DNA from: JAFAVN01 sp036378375
GTDB lineage: Bacteria > Verrucomicrobiota > Verrucomicrobiia > Chthoniobacterales > JAFAMB01
Direction of reading: 5' to 3'
NCBI GenBank assembly: GCA_036378375.1
Contig: DASUWQ010000059.1
Span: forward strand, 1 to 16,523
DNA length: 16,523 nt
Shown here: one piece after another, positions 1-8,967 of the stretch
Position numbering within the stretch: position 1 is the first letter of the stretch
How the letters are laid out: every line of letters begins with the position of its first letter
Made by a program: the position numbers and the translations under genes
The notes under the pieces: model-generated
Seen by the model: the letters and a program-made list of their open reading frames with translations, nothing else
What the model was told of the DNA's origin: nothing
Databases searched by the model: none

Positions 1-155
1 GCTTTACTAGTCCCCGCTCAACCGACATCGGTGGGCAAAAGAGAGCGCTGGGTAATTCGCGGGGGCCGCCTGCTTTCACATTCTTCGGTCGCACACGCGC
101 TGAGGAGAATGTCGCGAGGTCCCGTGCAACGCACCAAAGCGGCTCCCCTCCAATT
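1..155. other. Left end, no recognised gene
   Basis: This stretch lies downstream of permease D on the minus strand. Short open frames cross it on both strands, but none has a recognisable motif or a convincing ribosome binding site. I see no RNA gene or insertion sequence. It may be the start of the gap before the next gene to the left. Confidence 0.4.
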
Positions 156-177
156 GTCGCTTCTTTTTTTGCGGCTA
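156..177 (-). repeat. Short TAGCCGCAAA-type intergenic repeat at the stop of permease D
   Basis: Read on the minus strand, the stop codon TAG runs straight into CCGCAAAAAAAGAAGCG. The same word pattern (TAGCCGCA followed by A-rich and GCG stretches) follows the stop of the S51 gene at 2692-2726. The stop codon is therefore the first triplet of the repeat. This copy is short and degenerate. Confidence 0.45.
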
Positions 178-2613
178 TTCCCTAAGCACGACGATGGGAT
201 CAATTTTCGCGGCTCGCAACGCTGGAAAAAGGCAGGCCAAACATCCGGTAACACCCAACACGATGATAGCGCTTGCTAACGTCAGCAGATCGGCTGGAGA
301 AACCCCATAAAGGAGGCTTTGCATATACTGACCCACAAAAAGGGCTCCCCCTATCCCAATCAACAAACCGATCCCGATTAATCGGAATCCTTCGAGAACC
401 ACCATTCTCAATATTTGCCCACGATCGGCGCCTATGGCTGCCCGGATGCCAATGTCCCGAGCTCGATTCGTTACGGAATACGCTAAAATACCGTATAACC
501 CAATGGCAGAGAGTAGGAGCGCAGCCGTCGAGAACAGGGAAACCAATAGAACCGCTAGGCTGCGAGTGGCATATTTTTTGGAGATCAACTCGTTGTACGT
601 CTGGACGATGCCCAGGGTCACGGATGGGTCAGTCGATGCGAGGGCTGATCTGATCCCCGCTGTCAATCCAGCAGGATCCGCCACCGTTCGCACCAGGAGA
701 AGCCCGTATCGCTCGGTTTGTTGACTAAACGGGTAATAGGCATCGAATGGCGACGGATGATGATCCGGACCCCCGTGTACGACATCGCCTACGATCCCTA
801 CGATCGTGCCGGTCTTGTTAGTCACGGTAGTACCGAGATTTTCAATCTGCTTCCCAAGCGGGTCTGCAGATCGAAAGAACCGCTGGGCAAACGATTTGCC
901 GATAATGACCACGGATGGACGATCGATTTTATCTTGGGCGTTGAAATTCCGCCCCGCCAACAAGGAGATCTGCAGCGTTTTAAAATAGTCCGGTGAGACG
1001 ATCTGCACATCCATTCTAGGTTCCCGGCCTTGCTCCGGTAGCGGCTGACTCGGAATCGCAAAAGGACTGCTATAGCCATCTTCCCAGGCGAACGGCGCGT
1101 TATCGTTTATTGCCGCATCCACCACCCCGGGGAGCTGCCGGACACGATCAAGCAGGGATTCGAAAAATGCTCGCGTCTGCGCCGGGTCGTCATGTTTCTT
1201 ATCCGTGAGATAAATCTGGGCGGTTAGAACATCCCGCGGGTTGAACCCAAGGGGAACACTTTGAGCCACCTGAAGGCTGCGCACCAATAATCCGGCAGCG
1301 ATTAACATGACACAGGCCAGGGCAACTTGGCCGATCATCAGCAGGGATTGAGTTCTCTGGCGTTGAGCTCCCGTGGTAACGTTGCGACTGCCGCCGGTCT
1401 TGAGGCTCAATGCCAAATTGGCCTTAGAAGTTAACACCGCCGGCAGTAGCCCCGAAAGCAATGCCGTGATCGCGGCAACTGCGAAAAAGAATATCAAGGC
1501 CTCAGTGTCAAGACTCACCGCAAAGACGCGGGGCATGTCTTCCGGAGCGATGGCTTTGATTAGCCAAATAACCCATGAAGCAATGATCACCCCTATGATG
1601 CCGCCGAGAAAAGAAAGCATCACGCTTTCGGCCATGAGCTCACGAGCCAGCCGGAAACGCGATGCACCCATCGTCGCCCGGATTGTGATTTCCAATTTAC
1701 GATCCAGCGCTCGAGCCAGAAGGAGTGTAGCGACATTGGCAGTCGAAATGACTAAAAGACACCCGACCGCGGCGCCCAATATCCAGACAGTGGCAGCGTA
1801 GGCTTTTACCTCAACGTCCAACAACGGTTGGATGCGCACCGTGTATCCCCGATCCTCTGGATATTGGGCAATAAGATTACGATGGATCACTTCGAACTCG
1901 GCCTGCGCCTGCATCTGGGTAACGCCCGGTTTTAGCCTTCCGATGCAATAGAGAACATGCGCTTCGCGGCTCCGCCACCCGTTCCATTGGCCCCATGCGC
2001 CGACGAGGTCTGCCGCATTTAAAGGCACATAAACCTTCGGTGGAGTTCGGTTCTCAGCTTCGGGTGGAACCACCCCGATGATCTCGAAGCTCTGACCGTT
2101 TAGTATGAGCGTCTTGCCGATAATCGCCGGATCGGAGTGATAATGGCTTTTCCAGAACGGTTCGCTGAGGACTGCTACCAGCGGGCCGCCCGGTTTGTCT
2201 TCAGCTGAGGTAAACGGTCTGCCAAGGATGCAGTGCAATCCGTTCACTTCAAATGCACTAGCTGAAGCAAACGCGCAATTGATCCGCTGCGTAGATCCGT
2301 TCTCGGTGAGATCGAAATACTCGAAATTTTCGAGTGCTAAGCTGGTGAAACTCTGTTGCGCCGCCGATAGGTCAAGGTAATCGGGATAATCAACCGGCAT
2401 TTCTTCGGTGCCGCGAACTGGCATGCTGATCACCATCAAACGATCGGATTCGGGATACGGCAACGGCTTTAGGAGGACAGTATCGATAAGGCTAAAAACA
2501 GCCGTATTGACCCCAATCCCGAACCCCAGGACAATGACGGCGATCACGGTAAATCCCGGAGACTTCAACAGCCGGCGAACAGTCCGCCGAAAATGGGATA
2601 CCAGGGCATGCAT
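175..2613 (-). CDS. ADOP-type duplicated FtsX/MacB-like ABC permease (permease D)
   Basis: 812-aa inner-membrane permease made of two MacB_PCD/FtsX units in one chain. Seen: helix 1 at about 21-45 followed by the family hallmark KPLPYPESDRL (49-59); periplasmic domain to about 270; three helices at about 275-300, 327-353 and 370-393; a cytoplasmic coupling segment EITIRATMGASR (308-319) between the first two of these. The second unit starts at QSLLMIGQVALA (422-433), with its coupling segment DIGIRAAIGADR near 720 and a C-terminus ending DPIVVLRE. Length and ends match the three paralogues to the right. ATG at 2613 is chosen because MHALVSHFRR aligns with their N-termini; no Shine-Dalgarno is visible. 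It has no ATPase domain and should need an ATPase in trans, possibly the one at 12102-12854. It looks the most divergent copy (EITIRATMGAS where the others have RAALGA) and is separated from them by the S51 gene. Substrate unknown. Confidence 0.93.
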   Translation of the reverse strand: MHALVSHFRRTVRRLLKSPGFTVIAVIVLGFGIGVNTAVFSLIDTVLLKPLPYPESDRLMVISMPVRGTEEMPVDYPDYLDLSAAQQSFTSLALENFEYFDLTENGSTQRINCAFASASAFEVNGLHCILGRPFTSAEDKPGGPLVAVLSEPFWKSHYHSDPAIIGKTLILNGQSFEIIGVVPPEAENRTPPKVYVPLNAADLVGAWGQWNGWRSREAHVLYCIGRLKPGVTQMQAQAEFEVIHRNLIAQYPEDRGYTVRIQPLLDVEVKAYAATVWILGAAVGCLLVISTANVATLLLARALDRKLEITIRATMGASRFRLARELMAESVMLSFLGGIIGVIIASWVIWLIKAIAPEDMPRVFAVSLDTEALIFFFAVAAITALLSGLLPAVLTSKANLALSLKTGGSRNVTTGAQRQRTQSLLMIGQVALACVMLIAAGLLVRSLQVAQSVPLGFNPRDVLTAQIYLTDKKHDDPAQTRAFFESLLDRVRQLPGVVDAAINDNAPFAWEDGYSSPFAIPSQPLPEQGREPRMDVQIVSPDYFKTLQISLLAGRNFNAQDKIDRPSVVIIGKSFAQRFFRSADPLGKQIENLGTTVTNKTGTIVGIVGDVVHGGPDHHPSPFDAYYPFSQQTERYGLLLVRTVADPAGLTAGIRSALASTDPSVTLGIVQTYNELISKKYATRSLAVLLVSLFSTAALLLSAIGLYGILAYSVTNRARDIGIRAAIGADRGQILRMVVLEGFRLIGIGLLIGIGGALFVGQYMQSLLYGVSPADLLTLASAIIVLGVTGCLACLFPALRAAKIDPIVVLRE

Positions 2614-2644
2614 CGCGGTAACTAAGCGATAACAAAACTAAGCC

Positions 2645-2671
2645 GGAGTTCAAGGAGTTGCAGGAGTTCAG
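2645..2671. repeat. Three tandem 9-bp units (GGAGTTCAA type)
   Basis: Three consecutive nonamers, GGAGTTCAA, GGAGTTGCA and GGAGTTCAG, lie between the S51 gene and permease D. Period and degeneracy match the other nonamer elements of the window. It begins 31 bp upstream of the permease D start. On the minus strand it reads CTCCTTGAACTCC, so it does not supply a ribosome binding site. Confidence 0.6.
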
Positions 2672-2691
2672 AAGGGCGACGCCATCCGAGG

Positions 2692-2726
2692 CTCTTTTTG
2701 CGATCTTTTGCGCTCTTGTGCGGCTA
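2692..2726 (-). repeat. Tandem ~10-bp repeat overlapping the stop of the S51 gene
   Basis: On the plus strand, successive units of the form TCTTTTGCGC recur about every 10 bp (TCTTTTTGCGA, TCTTTTGCGC, TCTTGTGCGG). On the coding strand the element starts with TAGCCGCA, and that TAG is the stop codon of the S51 gene. The same arrangement is seen at the end of permease D (156-177). Confidence 0.6.
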
Positions 2727-3488
2727 TTTCTTGTTTCCTGTTCGAACCACGGTTTCGACGATCTGCCCGTTCGTTAGCGCAACGTGATAAGCATATGCAT
2801 CCGGTCGGGACCTCACCACGTTAACTAACTTTAACCCTTCAAAATGGAGGGCTGCCCCGTTCTCAATGGCATACCCTGCGCTCACATCACCGGAGGCCAG
2901 ACATCGATGAAAGGTCTCACGTCGACCGGGCTCATCATAGTGGGGACAACCTGTCCCTGAAAGAAAACCCAAGCATTTTAGAGGGTGCAATTCTCCTTCG
3001 ACCACTGAATCGCTAATTGCGTGTTCGAACCAACAAATGGCACCGGCGCTAATCCCAGAGAGGATCTTCCCTGCCCGCCAGGCTTCCTTCAGTGCCTGGT
3101 CTAACCCGCATCCGCGCCAGACTGATAACATGTCCCGAGTGTTCCCTCCACCAACGTAAAAAATGTCGTTTTCCAGTACCGCAGCTGCCGGATCCGAGGT
3201 CGGCGAATCCGTCAATGCCAAGTGCGTTGGCCGACATGCTAATTTCTCGAATGCAGAGTAAAATCGGCCGATATACTCGACGCTATCTCCGGTAGCAGTC
3301 GGTAAGAAACAGACTCGCGGCCTGTCCGACGTAGCTTTTGACCCGGTGACGTGCCAGCTCTCTCCGCTCGCGAAGTCGGATTCCCGATCCGACCGGCGCC
3401 ACAAAGAAAGGACGTACCGGTCCAAGGCCAAGTTGTCTGGCTCCATGGAGAATCCGCCGCCACCGAAAGCAATGATGTGACCAGCCAT
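2724..3488 (-). CDS. Peptidase family S51 protein (dipeptidase E / cyanophycinase superfamily)
   Basis: 254 aa with no signal peptide or membrane helix, so probably cytoplasmic. The N-terminal IIAFGGGGF (5-13) strand and loop, the YVGGGNTRDML segment (111-121) and the nucleophile elbow SGISAGAICWF (144-154, Ser147) are characteristic of S51 serine peptidases in the class I glutamine amidotransferase-like fold. CPHYDEPGRR (181-190), with His183, is the usual downstream conserved block. Length fits the family (about 220-260 aa). Family members cleave Asp-X dipeptides or act on related small peptides; substrate specificity cannot be read here. ATG at 3488 is followed directly by the conserved N-terminal strand. 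The gene lies between permeases C and D on the same strand, so it could be co-transcribed, but a functional link to export (for example recycling of a peptide) is inference. Confidence 0.88.
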   Translation of the reverse strand: MAGHIIAFGGGGFSMEPDNLALDRYVLSLWRRSDRESDFASGESWHVTGSKATSDRPRVCFLPTATGDSVEYIGRFYSAFEKLACRPTHLALTDSPTSDPAAAVLENDIFYVGGGNTRDMLSVWRGCGLDQALKEAWRAGKILSGISAGAICWFEHAISDSVVEGELHPLKCLGFLSGTGCPHYDEPGRRETFHRCLASGDVSAGYAIENGAALHFEGLKLVNVVRSRPDAYAYHVALTNGQIVETVVRTGNKK

Positions 3489-3497
3489 AAAGAAGCC

Positions 3498-3801
3498 GAA
3501 AATTCACCACAGAGCAGACTTCGCCAATTCTGTCTTCATATTTTGCCTCAAAACAAGCGGGGCTACGTCGGCCAAGGACACAGAGGACACAAAGAGAAGA
3601 CGATAAAATCCGCAGATTTCACAGATTACGCAGATTAAGCATCAGATAAATTGCTTGCCGGCGAGTAAAGCACCTCCGCTCGAAACTTCCTCGCGTTACT
3701 AAACCTGCGCGGAAACCAAGAATGGAAATCTGCGTAATCTGTGTAATCTGCGGATTTTCAATTCTGTCTTTGTGTCTTCTGTGTCCCTGTGATGAATTTT
3801 C
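3498..3801. repeat. Composite long inverted repeat filling the gap between permease C and the S51 gene
   Basis: Inner arms 3576-3636 and 3727-3786 are complementary over about 60 bp with few mismatches. Each arm contains a GACACAGAGGACAC-type segment followed by AATCCGCAGATT-type 9-bp units (AATCTGCGT, AATCTGTGT, AATCTGCGG on the right arm). Outer arms 3498-3514 and about 3785-3801 (GAAAATTCACCACAG type) also pair. The centre, 3637-3726, is not obviously repeated. The right outer arm touches the TAG stop of permease C; the left outer arm begins 10 bp before the S51 start codon. The RNA should fold into a very long stem. Confidence 0.85.
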
Positions 3802-6246
3802 CTATTCGCGGAGCGCGGTGATTGGGTCGACCCGGATCGCACGCAGGGCGGGCACCAGGCAAGCCAGGAATGCGGCCAGCGTCAAGACACAGACCGCGGT
3901 TAAAAGGGCAACGGGATCAGTGCCTGAAACACCGTAGAGCAGGCTCTGGATCAGATGCGTCAGGATAATTGAGCTTATGATACCGGCAACCAAGCCGATC
4001 CCAACGATAGTTAACCCTTGCCGAACGACTAAACTGAGGATGCTTCCGGACTCTGCACCGAGTGCAATTCTAATCCCGATTTCCCGAGTACGTTGCGCGG
4101 TCGAATAGGCTAATACGCCGTAAAGGCCCACCGCAGCCAGGAGCAGCGCGAGAACCGAGAACAGGCCCACCAAAATGACGGAAAGACGTTGCGTCACCAG
4201 CTCATTACTGAGCTGAGTCTCCAAGGTTCGAATATTGAAGACCGGTAGATTTGGATCAAGCGATTGCACGGCCTCCCGAGTAGCAGATACCAGTTGTAGC
4301 GGATCGCCTTTTGCCCGGAGCAAGATAGTCATCCCTAGCTCCGGTTTCTGCGAGATCGGATAATAGAGCTCAGCGAGTTTGGGCACGTTTACCAAGTCGT
4401 TATGCCGCACCGTCCGTACCACTCCAATGATGGTATATTTTGAGGAGTTCGGCTTATGAGGGTCCTCAATAATCTGTTGACCAATCGGATCCTGGCCAGG
4501 AAAACAGCGATTGGCCAGTTTTTCATCAATGATAACGACGGGCGTTTTGCCGATTCTGTCCTCTGCGTCGAAATCGCGGCCACGAACGATTTGAATCCGT
4601 AGTGTTTTGAAATAATCCGGCGAAACCGATTCGAATTCGGCGGTCGGTTCCTCCCCGGGTCTGGGTATCGGCTGACCAACGATCCCAAAATCCGTGGAAA
4701 AATTATTACCATTAAATGGTGTGTTACTGCCCAGGGCGAACGCCTCAATGCCCGGAATCCTCCGAATCCGCTCCAAAAGCGATCCGTAAAAAGCCGCCAT
4801 TTCCTCTGTCTTCGGTGACTGATCGGATTCGTTTTGATATTTGGACTTTGGCAGTTTAATCCCAACGGTCAGCAAGTGATGCGGGTCAAATCCGAGCGGC
4901 ACTCTTTGGAGACTCTGGAAACTTTGAATAAGTAGCGTGGCACCGACTAAAAGAAGACTAGCCAAAGCCACTTGCCCGATAACTAACAGGCTTTGGCTCC
5001 GCTGACGGGCAGCGCCGGCCGTACTGCCGTGACCGCCTGCTGATTCCAGGGTGGTGCGGATGTTGATCCGAGAGGTCTTCAAAGCAGGCCATAAACCAAA
5101 TATGAGGCCACTGCCTAAAGTCACCAGCGTAGTAAATAGCAGGACCATGCTGTTAATGTGAACCTGGCGAAACCGGGCAACATCATGAGGAGCTAAGGCC
5201 CGAATCGCTTCAAGACTGGTCTGCGCTAAAAGTAAGCCAAGCAGCCCCCCAAATGCTGCCAACACGACGCTCTCGAACAATAGCTGGCTGACCAGCCGGC
5301 CTCGACTGGCGCCAAGGGCCGCCCTCAACGCGACTTCGCGTTGGCGCGCTATGGCTCGACCTAACAACAGGTTGGCAACATTCGCGCAGCCGATCAAAAG
5401 AACGAGACCGACCACGGCCACCAGTAAGTAAAGCGTCATCCGATATTGTCCGACGGCGTCCTCCAACAGCGGCGTTACCTGCGTAGAAATACCCGAGTTA
5501 GTGTCCGGGTACTGTAATTCAAGATTCCGGGCAATTACCCGAAGCTCGGCCGACGCACTCTCGAGGGAAGCCCCCTGCTTAAGGCGAGCCAAACAGAACA
5601 GCCCAGGATGCGTACCGCGATCTGTTAGTGCCGGTTTGTTCTCGAAATGACTGAACGGCAGGTAAACATCCATGTCCTCCGGGGTCACGATTTGCGGCGG
5701 GACGACACCGATGATTTCATAGCTAACATCATTCAGCACCAGGTTTTGGCCGATAACCCTCGGATCCGCCGCGAACCGGTTTCGCCAGAATCGATCGCTC
5801 AAGAGAACGACGCCTGCTCCTCCCGGATGATCATCATTCTCGGAGAGCGCCCGCCCTCGGGCAGGTTGAGCTCCTAACACCCGAAAATAGCTTGCGGTCA
5901 CGAATGCGCCGTGAACCCAGGCTGGATCACCATTCCCGGTTAGATTAAAATTATCTCGACGAAAAACGGCGAGATCTTCGAACGAGTGTTGGTTCACACG
6001 CCAATCAAGGTAGTCGGGATAGGCTACCGACATTTTCGGATAAGCCGGGCTCGTCTCTACAATGGTGAATAGCTTCTCGGGTTCGGGATAGGGCAACGAT
6101 TCCAACAGAACCGCATCGATCAAACTGAAAATGGCGGTATTGGCTCCGATAGCAAGCCCCATGATCAGGACGGTGGCAATGCTGAACCCAGGCGACTTTA
6201 ATAGCAGCCGGATGGTGTAACGGAGATGAGAGATTAGGCTGCGCAT
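3802..6246 (-). CDS. ADOP-type duplicated FtsX/MacB-like ABC permease (permease C)
   Basis: 814-aa inner-membrane permease with two MacB_PCD/FtsX units. Seen: helix 1 followed by ESLPYPEPEKL; VGVVPPQ near the end of the first periplasmic domain; coupling segment REVALRAALGASRGRL; second unit beginning QRSQSLLVIGQVALA; second coupling segment REIGIRIALGAES; C-terminus DPITALRE. Start: the reading frame can be extended to a TTG at 6276, but that extension (translating as GYWLSR and so on) is encoded by the GATAGCC repeat. ATG at 6246 gives MRSLISHLRY, which aligns with the paralogues, so I use it. No clear Shine-Dalgarno is present and the repeat begins only 4 bp upstream. The stop TAG abuts the composite hairpin. 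Probable partner ATPase is at 12102-12854. Substrate unknown. Confidence 0.94.
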   Translation of the reverse strand: MRSLISHLRYTIRLLLKSPGFSIATVLIMGLAIGANTAIFSLIDAVLLESLPYPEPEKLFTIVETSPAYPKMSVAYPDYLDWRVNQHSFEDLAVFRRDNFNLTGNGDPAWVHGAFVTASYFRVLGAQPARGRALSENDDHPGGAGVVLLSDRFWRNRFAADPRVIGQNLVLNDVSYEIIGVVPPQIVTPEDMDVYLPFSHFENKPALTDRGTHPGLFCLARLKQGASLESASAELRVIARNLELQYPDTNSGISTQVTPLLEDAVGQYRMTLYLLVAVVGLVLLIGCANVANLLLGRAIARQREVALRAALGASRGRLVSQLLFESVVLAAFGGLLGLLLAQTSLEAIRALAPHDVARFRQVHINSMVLLFTTLVTLGSGLIFGLWPALKTSRINIRTTLESAGGHGSTAGAARQRSQSLLVIGQVALASLLLVGATLLIQSFQSLQRVPLGFDPHHLLTVGIKLPKSKYQNESDQSPKTEEMAAFYGSLLERIRRIPGIEAFALGSNTPFNGNNFSTDFGIVGQPIPRPGEEPTAEFESVSPDYFKTLRIQIVRGRDFDAEDRIGKTPVVIIDEKLANRCFPGQDPIGQQIIEDPHKPNSSKYTIIGVVRTVRHNDLVNVPKLAELYYPISQKPELGMTILLRAKGDPLQLVSATREAVQSLDPNLPVFNIRTLETQLSNELVTQRLSVILVGLFSVLALLLAAVGLYGVLAYSTAQRTREIGIRIALGAESGSILSLVVRQGLTIVGIGLVAGIISSIILTHLIQSLLYGVSGTDPVALLTAVCVLTLAAFLACLVPALRAIRVDPITALRE

Positions 6247-6250
6247 GCTA

Positions 6251-6399
6251 CGCGATAGCCAATAGCCGATAGCCAAGTTGCGAGTTTATCGACTTTCGTT
6301 CAGGCCGGATCTGTATTCTATTTATGCGTTCAATCTTCATTCCTTCATTCTCCTATTCTTCAACATTAGCTATTGGCTATCGGCTATTGGCTATTCGCG
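6251..6399. repeat. Inverted repeat of 7-bp units (GATAGCC/GGCTATC type)
   Basis: The left arm, 6251-6276, carries units GATAGCC, AATAGCC, GATAGCC. The right arm, 6367-6399, carries TGGCTAT, CGGCTAT, TGGCTAT. They are complementary over about 26 bp with one single-base indel. Between them, 6331-6365 holds a second heptamer series of TTCATTC type. The right arm contains the TAG stop of permease B (6391-6393), so coding sequence and repeat overlap. The left arm begins 4 bp before the start codon of permease C. Nearly the whole gap is one element. Confidence 0.87.
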
Positions 6400-8841
6400 A
6401 AGCGCGGTGATCGGGTCGATGCGGCTTGCGCGGAAAGCGGGAAAGAAACACGCAGTCAATGCCGTAAGGCCGAGAGCAAGGACGCTGATTGCAATCGATA
6501 GCGGATCCGTCGCGGAGACCCCGTACAGGATTCCGGCGATTATGCTGGAGAGCCCTAAGGAAATTGCGAGTCCAATCAAGAGGCCTACTCCGACGATCCT
6601 CAGCCCCTGTCGCATGACTAATTGGAGAATGCTCGTGGATTGCGCACCGAGCGCGATTCTTACTCCTATCTCGCGTTTCTTCTGACTAACCGAATAGGAG
6701 AGAACACCGTACAACCCAACGGCGGCTAATAACAGAGCGACCGCTGAAAATGCGCTGACGACTGCTGAGGCTAACTGCCGGATGGCAAACGCCCTAGCAA
6801 CGACGTCTTCTAGCTGGCCGATATTCGATACCGCCAGATTCGGATCAAGATCCGAGACTGCTTTCCGCAGAGGCTCGATTAACGAGGCCGGATTATTCTC
6901 GGTGTGGATCACCAGCGTCGCGAAATTAACCCGATTCGGTTCCGTATTTTGAGTATATGGATAGTAACACTGGAATGGTGCCGGTTGCGATTCCGGGTTG
7001 TCGTATTGGACGCTGCCCACGACACCCACGATCGTGTAGAAATTCCGTTTCAAACCAGTACGATCATGAAAGTCGTAGATCCGTTTGCCGATCGGGTCCT
7101 GATCAGGGAAAAGCGACTGAGCCACACTCTGACTAATGATCACAACTTTCTGACTATCGGGGCGGTCTTGCTCATTAAAGGTCCTCCCCTGTATGATCGG
7201 AATACTCATGGTACGGAAATAATCCGACGAGATAAACTGCACTTGCCAAGCGGGTAACTGGTTCTGCGGTGGCTCCGGGCGCCCGACAATCCAAAAGCCG
7301 TCCAGATTACTTCCCGGCGAAGAAGGCATGAACGGCAGCGCGCTATTGATACTTACGGAAGAGACCGCAGGAAGCGATTTTACTCGCGTGAGTAAATGAT
7401 CAAAGAACTGGTGGTACTCGGACTCGTTGGAATAATTACCGTTTGTCAGATAAAGATCCGCAGTCAGACGATTAGCCGCATCAAATCCGAGGGGTGTACG
7501 TTGGAGCGCCTGGAAGCTTCGCACCATAAGACCCGCACCAATTAAAAGGATAGCCGTAAGCGCAACCTGACCCGCCACCAGGATGGCTTGACCCAGATTC
7601 CGGGCGCGACCGGCAGTACCGCCACGTTCTCCTGCCTGTTTAAGGGCCGATCCCAAATTGGTTTTCGAGTTGACGAAAGCCGGAAACAACCCAGACAACG
7701 CTGCAGTTAAAAGAGTGATCACGACGACAAAGATTAAGGCACCCGTATCGAGGTTTACTTCTTGAAACCGAGCGAACTCATCCGGCGCCAGTGCTCTGAT
7801 TGCCGCTAACGACCAAGCAGCACCGGCAAGACCGACGGCTGCGCCCGCAAATGCCAGCGCAGAGTTTTCGACAAGGAGTTGAATCACCAATCGCCCCCGA
7901 TTCGCTCCCAGAGCGGCGCGCATACTCATTTCTCTGGCGCGCTCCTGTGCTCGAACCAGCAATAGCGTGGCAACATTCGCGCAAGTAATCAGCAATAAAC
8001 AGGCTACCGCTGCTTCCACCAGCCATAGCGACCCAGAATAGCTGCCAATCACGGTATCAAGATAAGAAACGGCCCGGATACCGAACCCGAAATCCTCCGA
8101 ATACCGGCGTACCAAATTTTGCTGAAGCAATTCCAGATCGGCTTTAGCCGTTTCCAATGTCGCGCCGGCCTTGAGCCGGCCGAAACAGGCATAATCATGG
8201 CTAAGGCGCTGGGTCATCTCCACCGTCCCGTACCAGCGGCTTTGGTTTAGCGGAACATAAACCTCAACCTTTGCGGATTCATTGGCCACGGCTGGGGTCA
8301 CTCCAATCACCTGAAAACTTCTGCCGTCCAACGATAAGTTAGTCCCGATCACGTTCGGGTCACCATGGAACTGTGTCCGCCAAAAATGTTCACTTAGGAC
8401 CGCCACACCGGGTCCATCCGTACGGTCATCAGAAATTTCGATCGGACGGCCCAGCGCCATCCGTCGCCCGAATAGCTGAAAGAAAGTTCCTGAGATATAG
8501 GCCCCGCTGATTAACTGGGGATTACCATGCCCGGTGAGCGTGAAATCGTCATTGAGGCAGAGAGCCATTTCCTGAAACGAATGTTGGCTTGCCTTTATAT
8601 CGACGTAATCAGGGTAATCGAAAGGTAATCGATCGAAACTTCGATACGACTGGTATACCTGTACCAACTGCCCGGGTTTCGGGTAAGGAAGTGGCTTTAT
8701 CAGCACCGCCTGAATCAGACTATAGATTGCCGTATTTCCGCCAATCCCTAGTCCAAGGATCAGGATGGCGGTAATCGTAAATCCCGGCGTCTTCACCAAG
8801 CGCCGGATCGTATGGCGAAGATGGGAGATGAGGCTGTGCAT
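6391..8841 (-). CDS. ADOP-type duplicated FtsX/MacB-like ABC permease (permease B)
   Basis: 816-aa inner-membrane permease with the duplicated MacB_PCD/FtsX plan: about eight helices and two large periplasmic domains. Seen: MHSLISHLRHTIRRL start; GLGIGGNTAIYSLIQAVLIK helix-1 block followed by PLPYPKPGQL; VIGVTPA before the second periplasmic stretch; coupling segment REMSMRAALGANRGRL; second-unit start ARNLGQAILVAGQVALTA; second coupling segment REIGVRIALGAQS; C-terminus DPITALRE. The linker before the second unit differs slightly from the QRQRTQSLLVIGQ form of the others. ATG at 8841 is fixed by alignment to the paralogues; no Shine-Dalgarno is seen (the upstream 15 bases read TAAATCCTGAACTAT). 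The TAG stop is supplied by the GATAGCC repeat. No frameshift or internal stop. Confidence 0.94.
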   Translation of the reverse strand: MHSLISHLRHTIRRLVKTPGFTITAILILGLGIGGNTAIYSLIQAVLIKPLPYPKPGQLVQVYQSYRSFDRLPFDYPDYVDIKASQHSFQEMALCLNDDFTLTGHGNPQLISGAYISGTFFQLFGRRMALGRPIEISDDRTDGPGVAVLSEHFWRTQFHGDPNVIGTNLSLDGRSFQVIGVTPAVANESAKVEVYVPLNQSRWYGTVEMTQRLSHDYACFGRLKAGATLETAKADLELLQQNLVRRYSEDFGFGIRAVSYLDTVIGSYSGSLWLVEAAVACLLLITCANVATLLLVRAQERAREMSMRAALGANRGRLVIQLLVENSALAFAGAAVGLAGAAWSLAAIRALAPDEFARFQEVNLDTGALIFVVVITLLTAALSGLFPAFVNSKTNLGSALKQAGERGGTAGRARNLGQAILVAGQVALTAILLIGAGLMVRSFQALQRTPLGFDAANRLTADLYLTNGNYSNESEYHQFFDHLLTRVKSLPAVSSVSINSALPFMPSSPGSNLDGFWIVGRPEPPQNQLPAWQVQFISSDYFRTMSIPIIQGRTFNEQDRPDSQKVVIISQSVAQSLFPDQDPIGKRIYDFHDRTGLKRNFYTIVGVVGSVQYDNPESQPAPFQCYYPYTQNTEPNRVNFATLVIHTENNPASLIEPLRKAVSDLDPNLAVSNIGQLEDVVARAFAIRQLASAVVSAFSAVALLLAAVGLYGVLSYSVSQKKREIGVRIALGAQSTSILQLVMRQGLRIVGVGLLIGLAISLGLSSIIAGILYGVSATDPLSIAISVLALGLTALTACFFPAFRASRIDPITALRE

Positions 8842-8856
8842 ATAGTTCAGGATTTA

Positions 8857-8967
8857 TTCACCATAGAGACACAGAGAACACAGAGTCGACGGCGAAGGCA
8901 GGTGCATTCTCGGCTTCTTGTCCCTCTCCGTGTTCTCTGTGTCTCTGTGTCTCTGTGGTGAGATTTT
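8857..8967. repeat. Inverted repeat of CACAGAG-type units between permeases A and B
   Basis: The left arm, 8857-8885 (TTCACCATAGAGACACAGAG onward), pairs with the right arm, 8924-8966. The right arm has one extra 8-bp unit (TCTCTGTG), so the arms differ by one repeat unit. The 38-bp centre is unrelated. The right arm ends at the TGA stop of permease A (8967-8969); the left arm begins 16 bp upstream of the permease B start. Confidence 0.87.

Noticed and set aside
434..1801. Plus-strand frames opposite permease D
   Set aside because: They are antisense shadows of a clear 812-aa permease with family motifs throughout.
6247..6276. TTG start extending permease C by ten residues
   Set aside because: The extension is translated from the GATAGCC repeat and is absent from the three paralogues; ATG at 6246 aligns with them.
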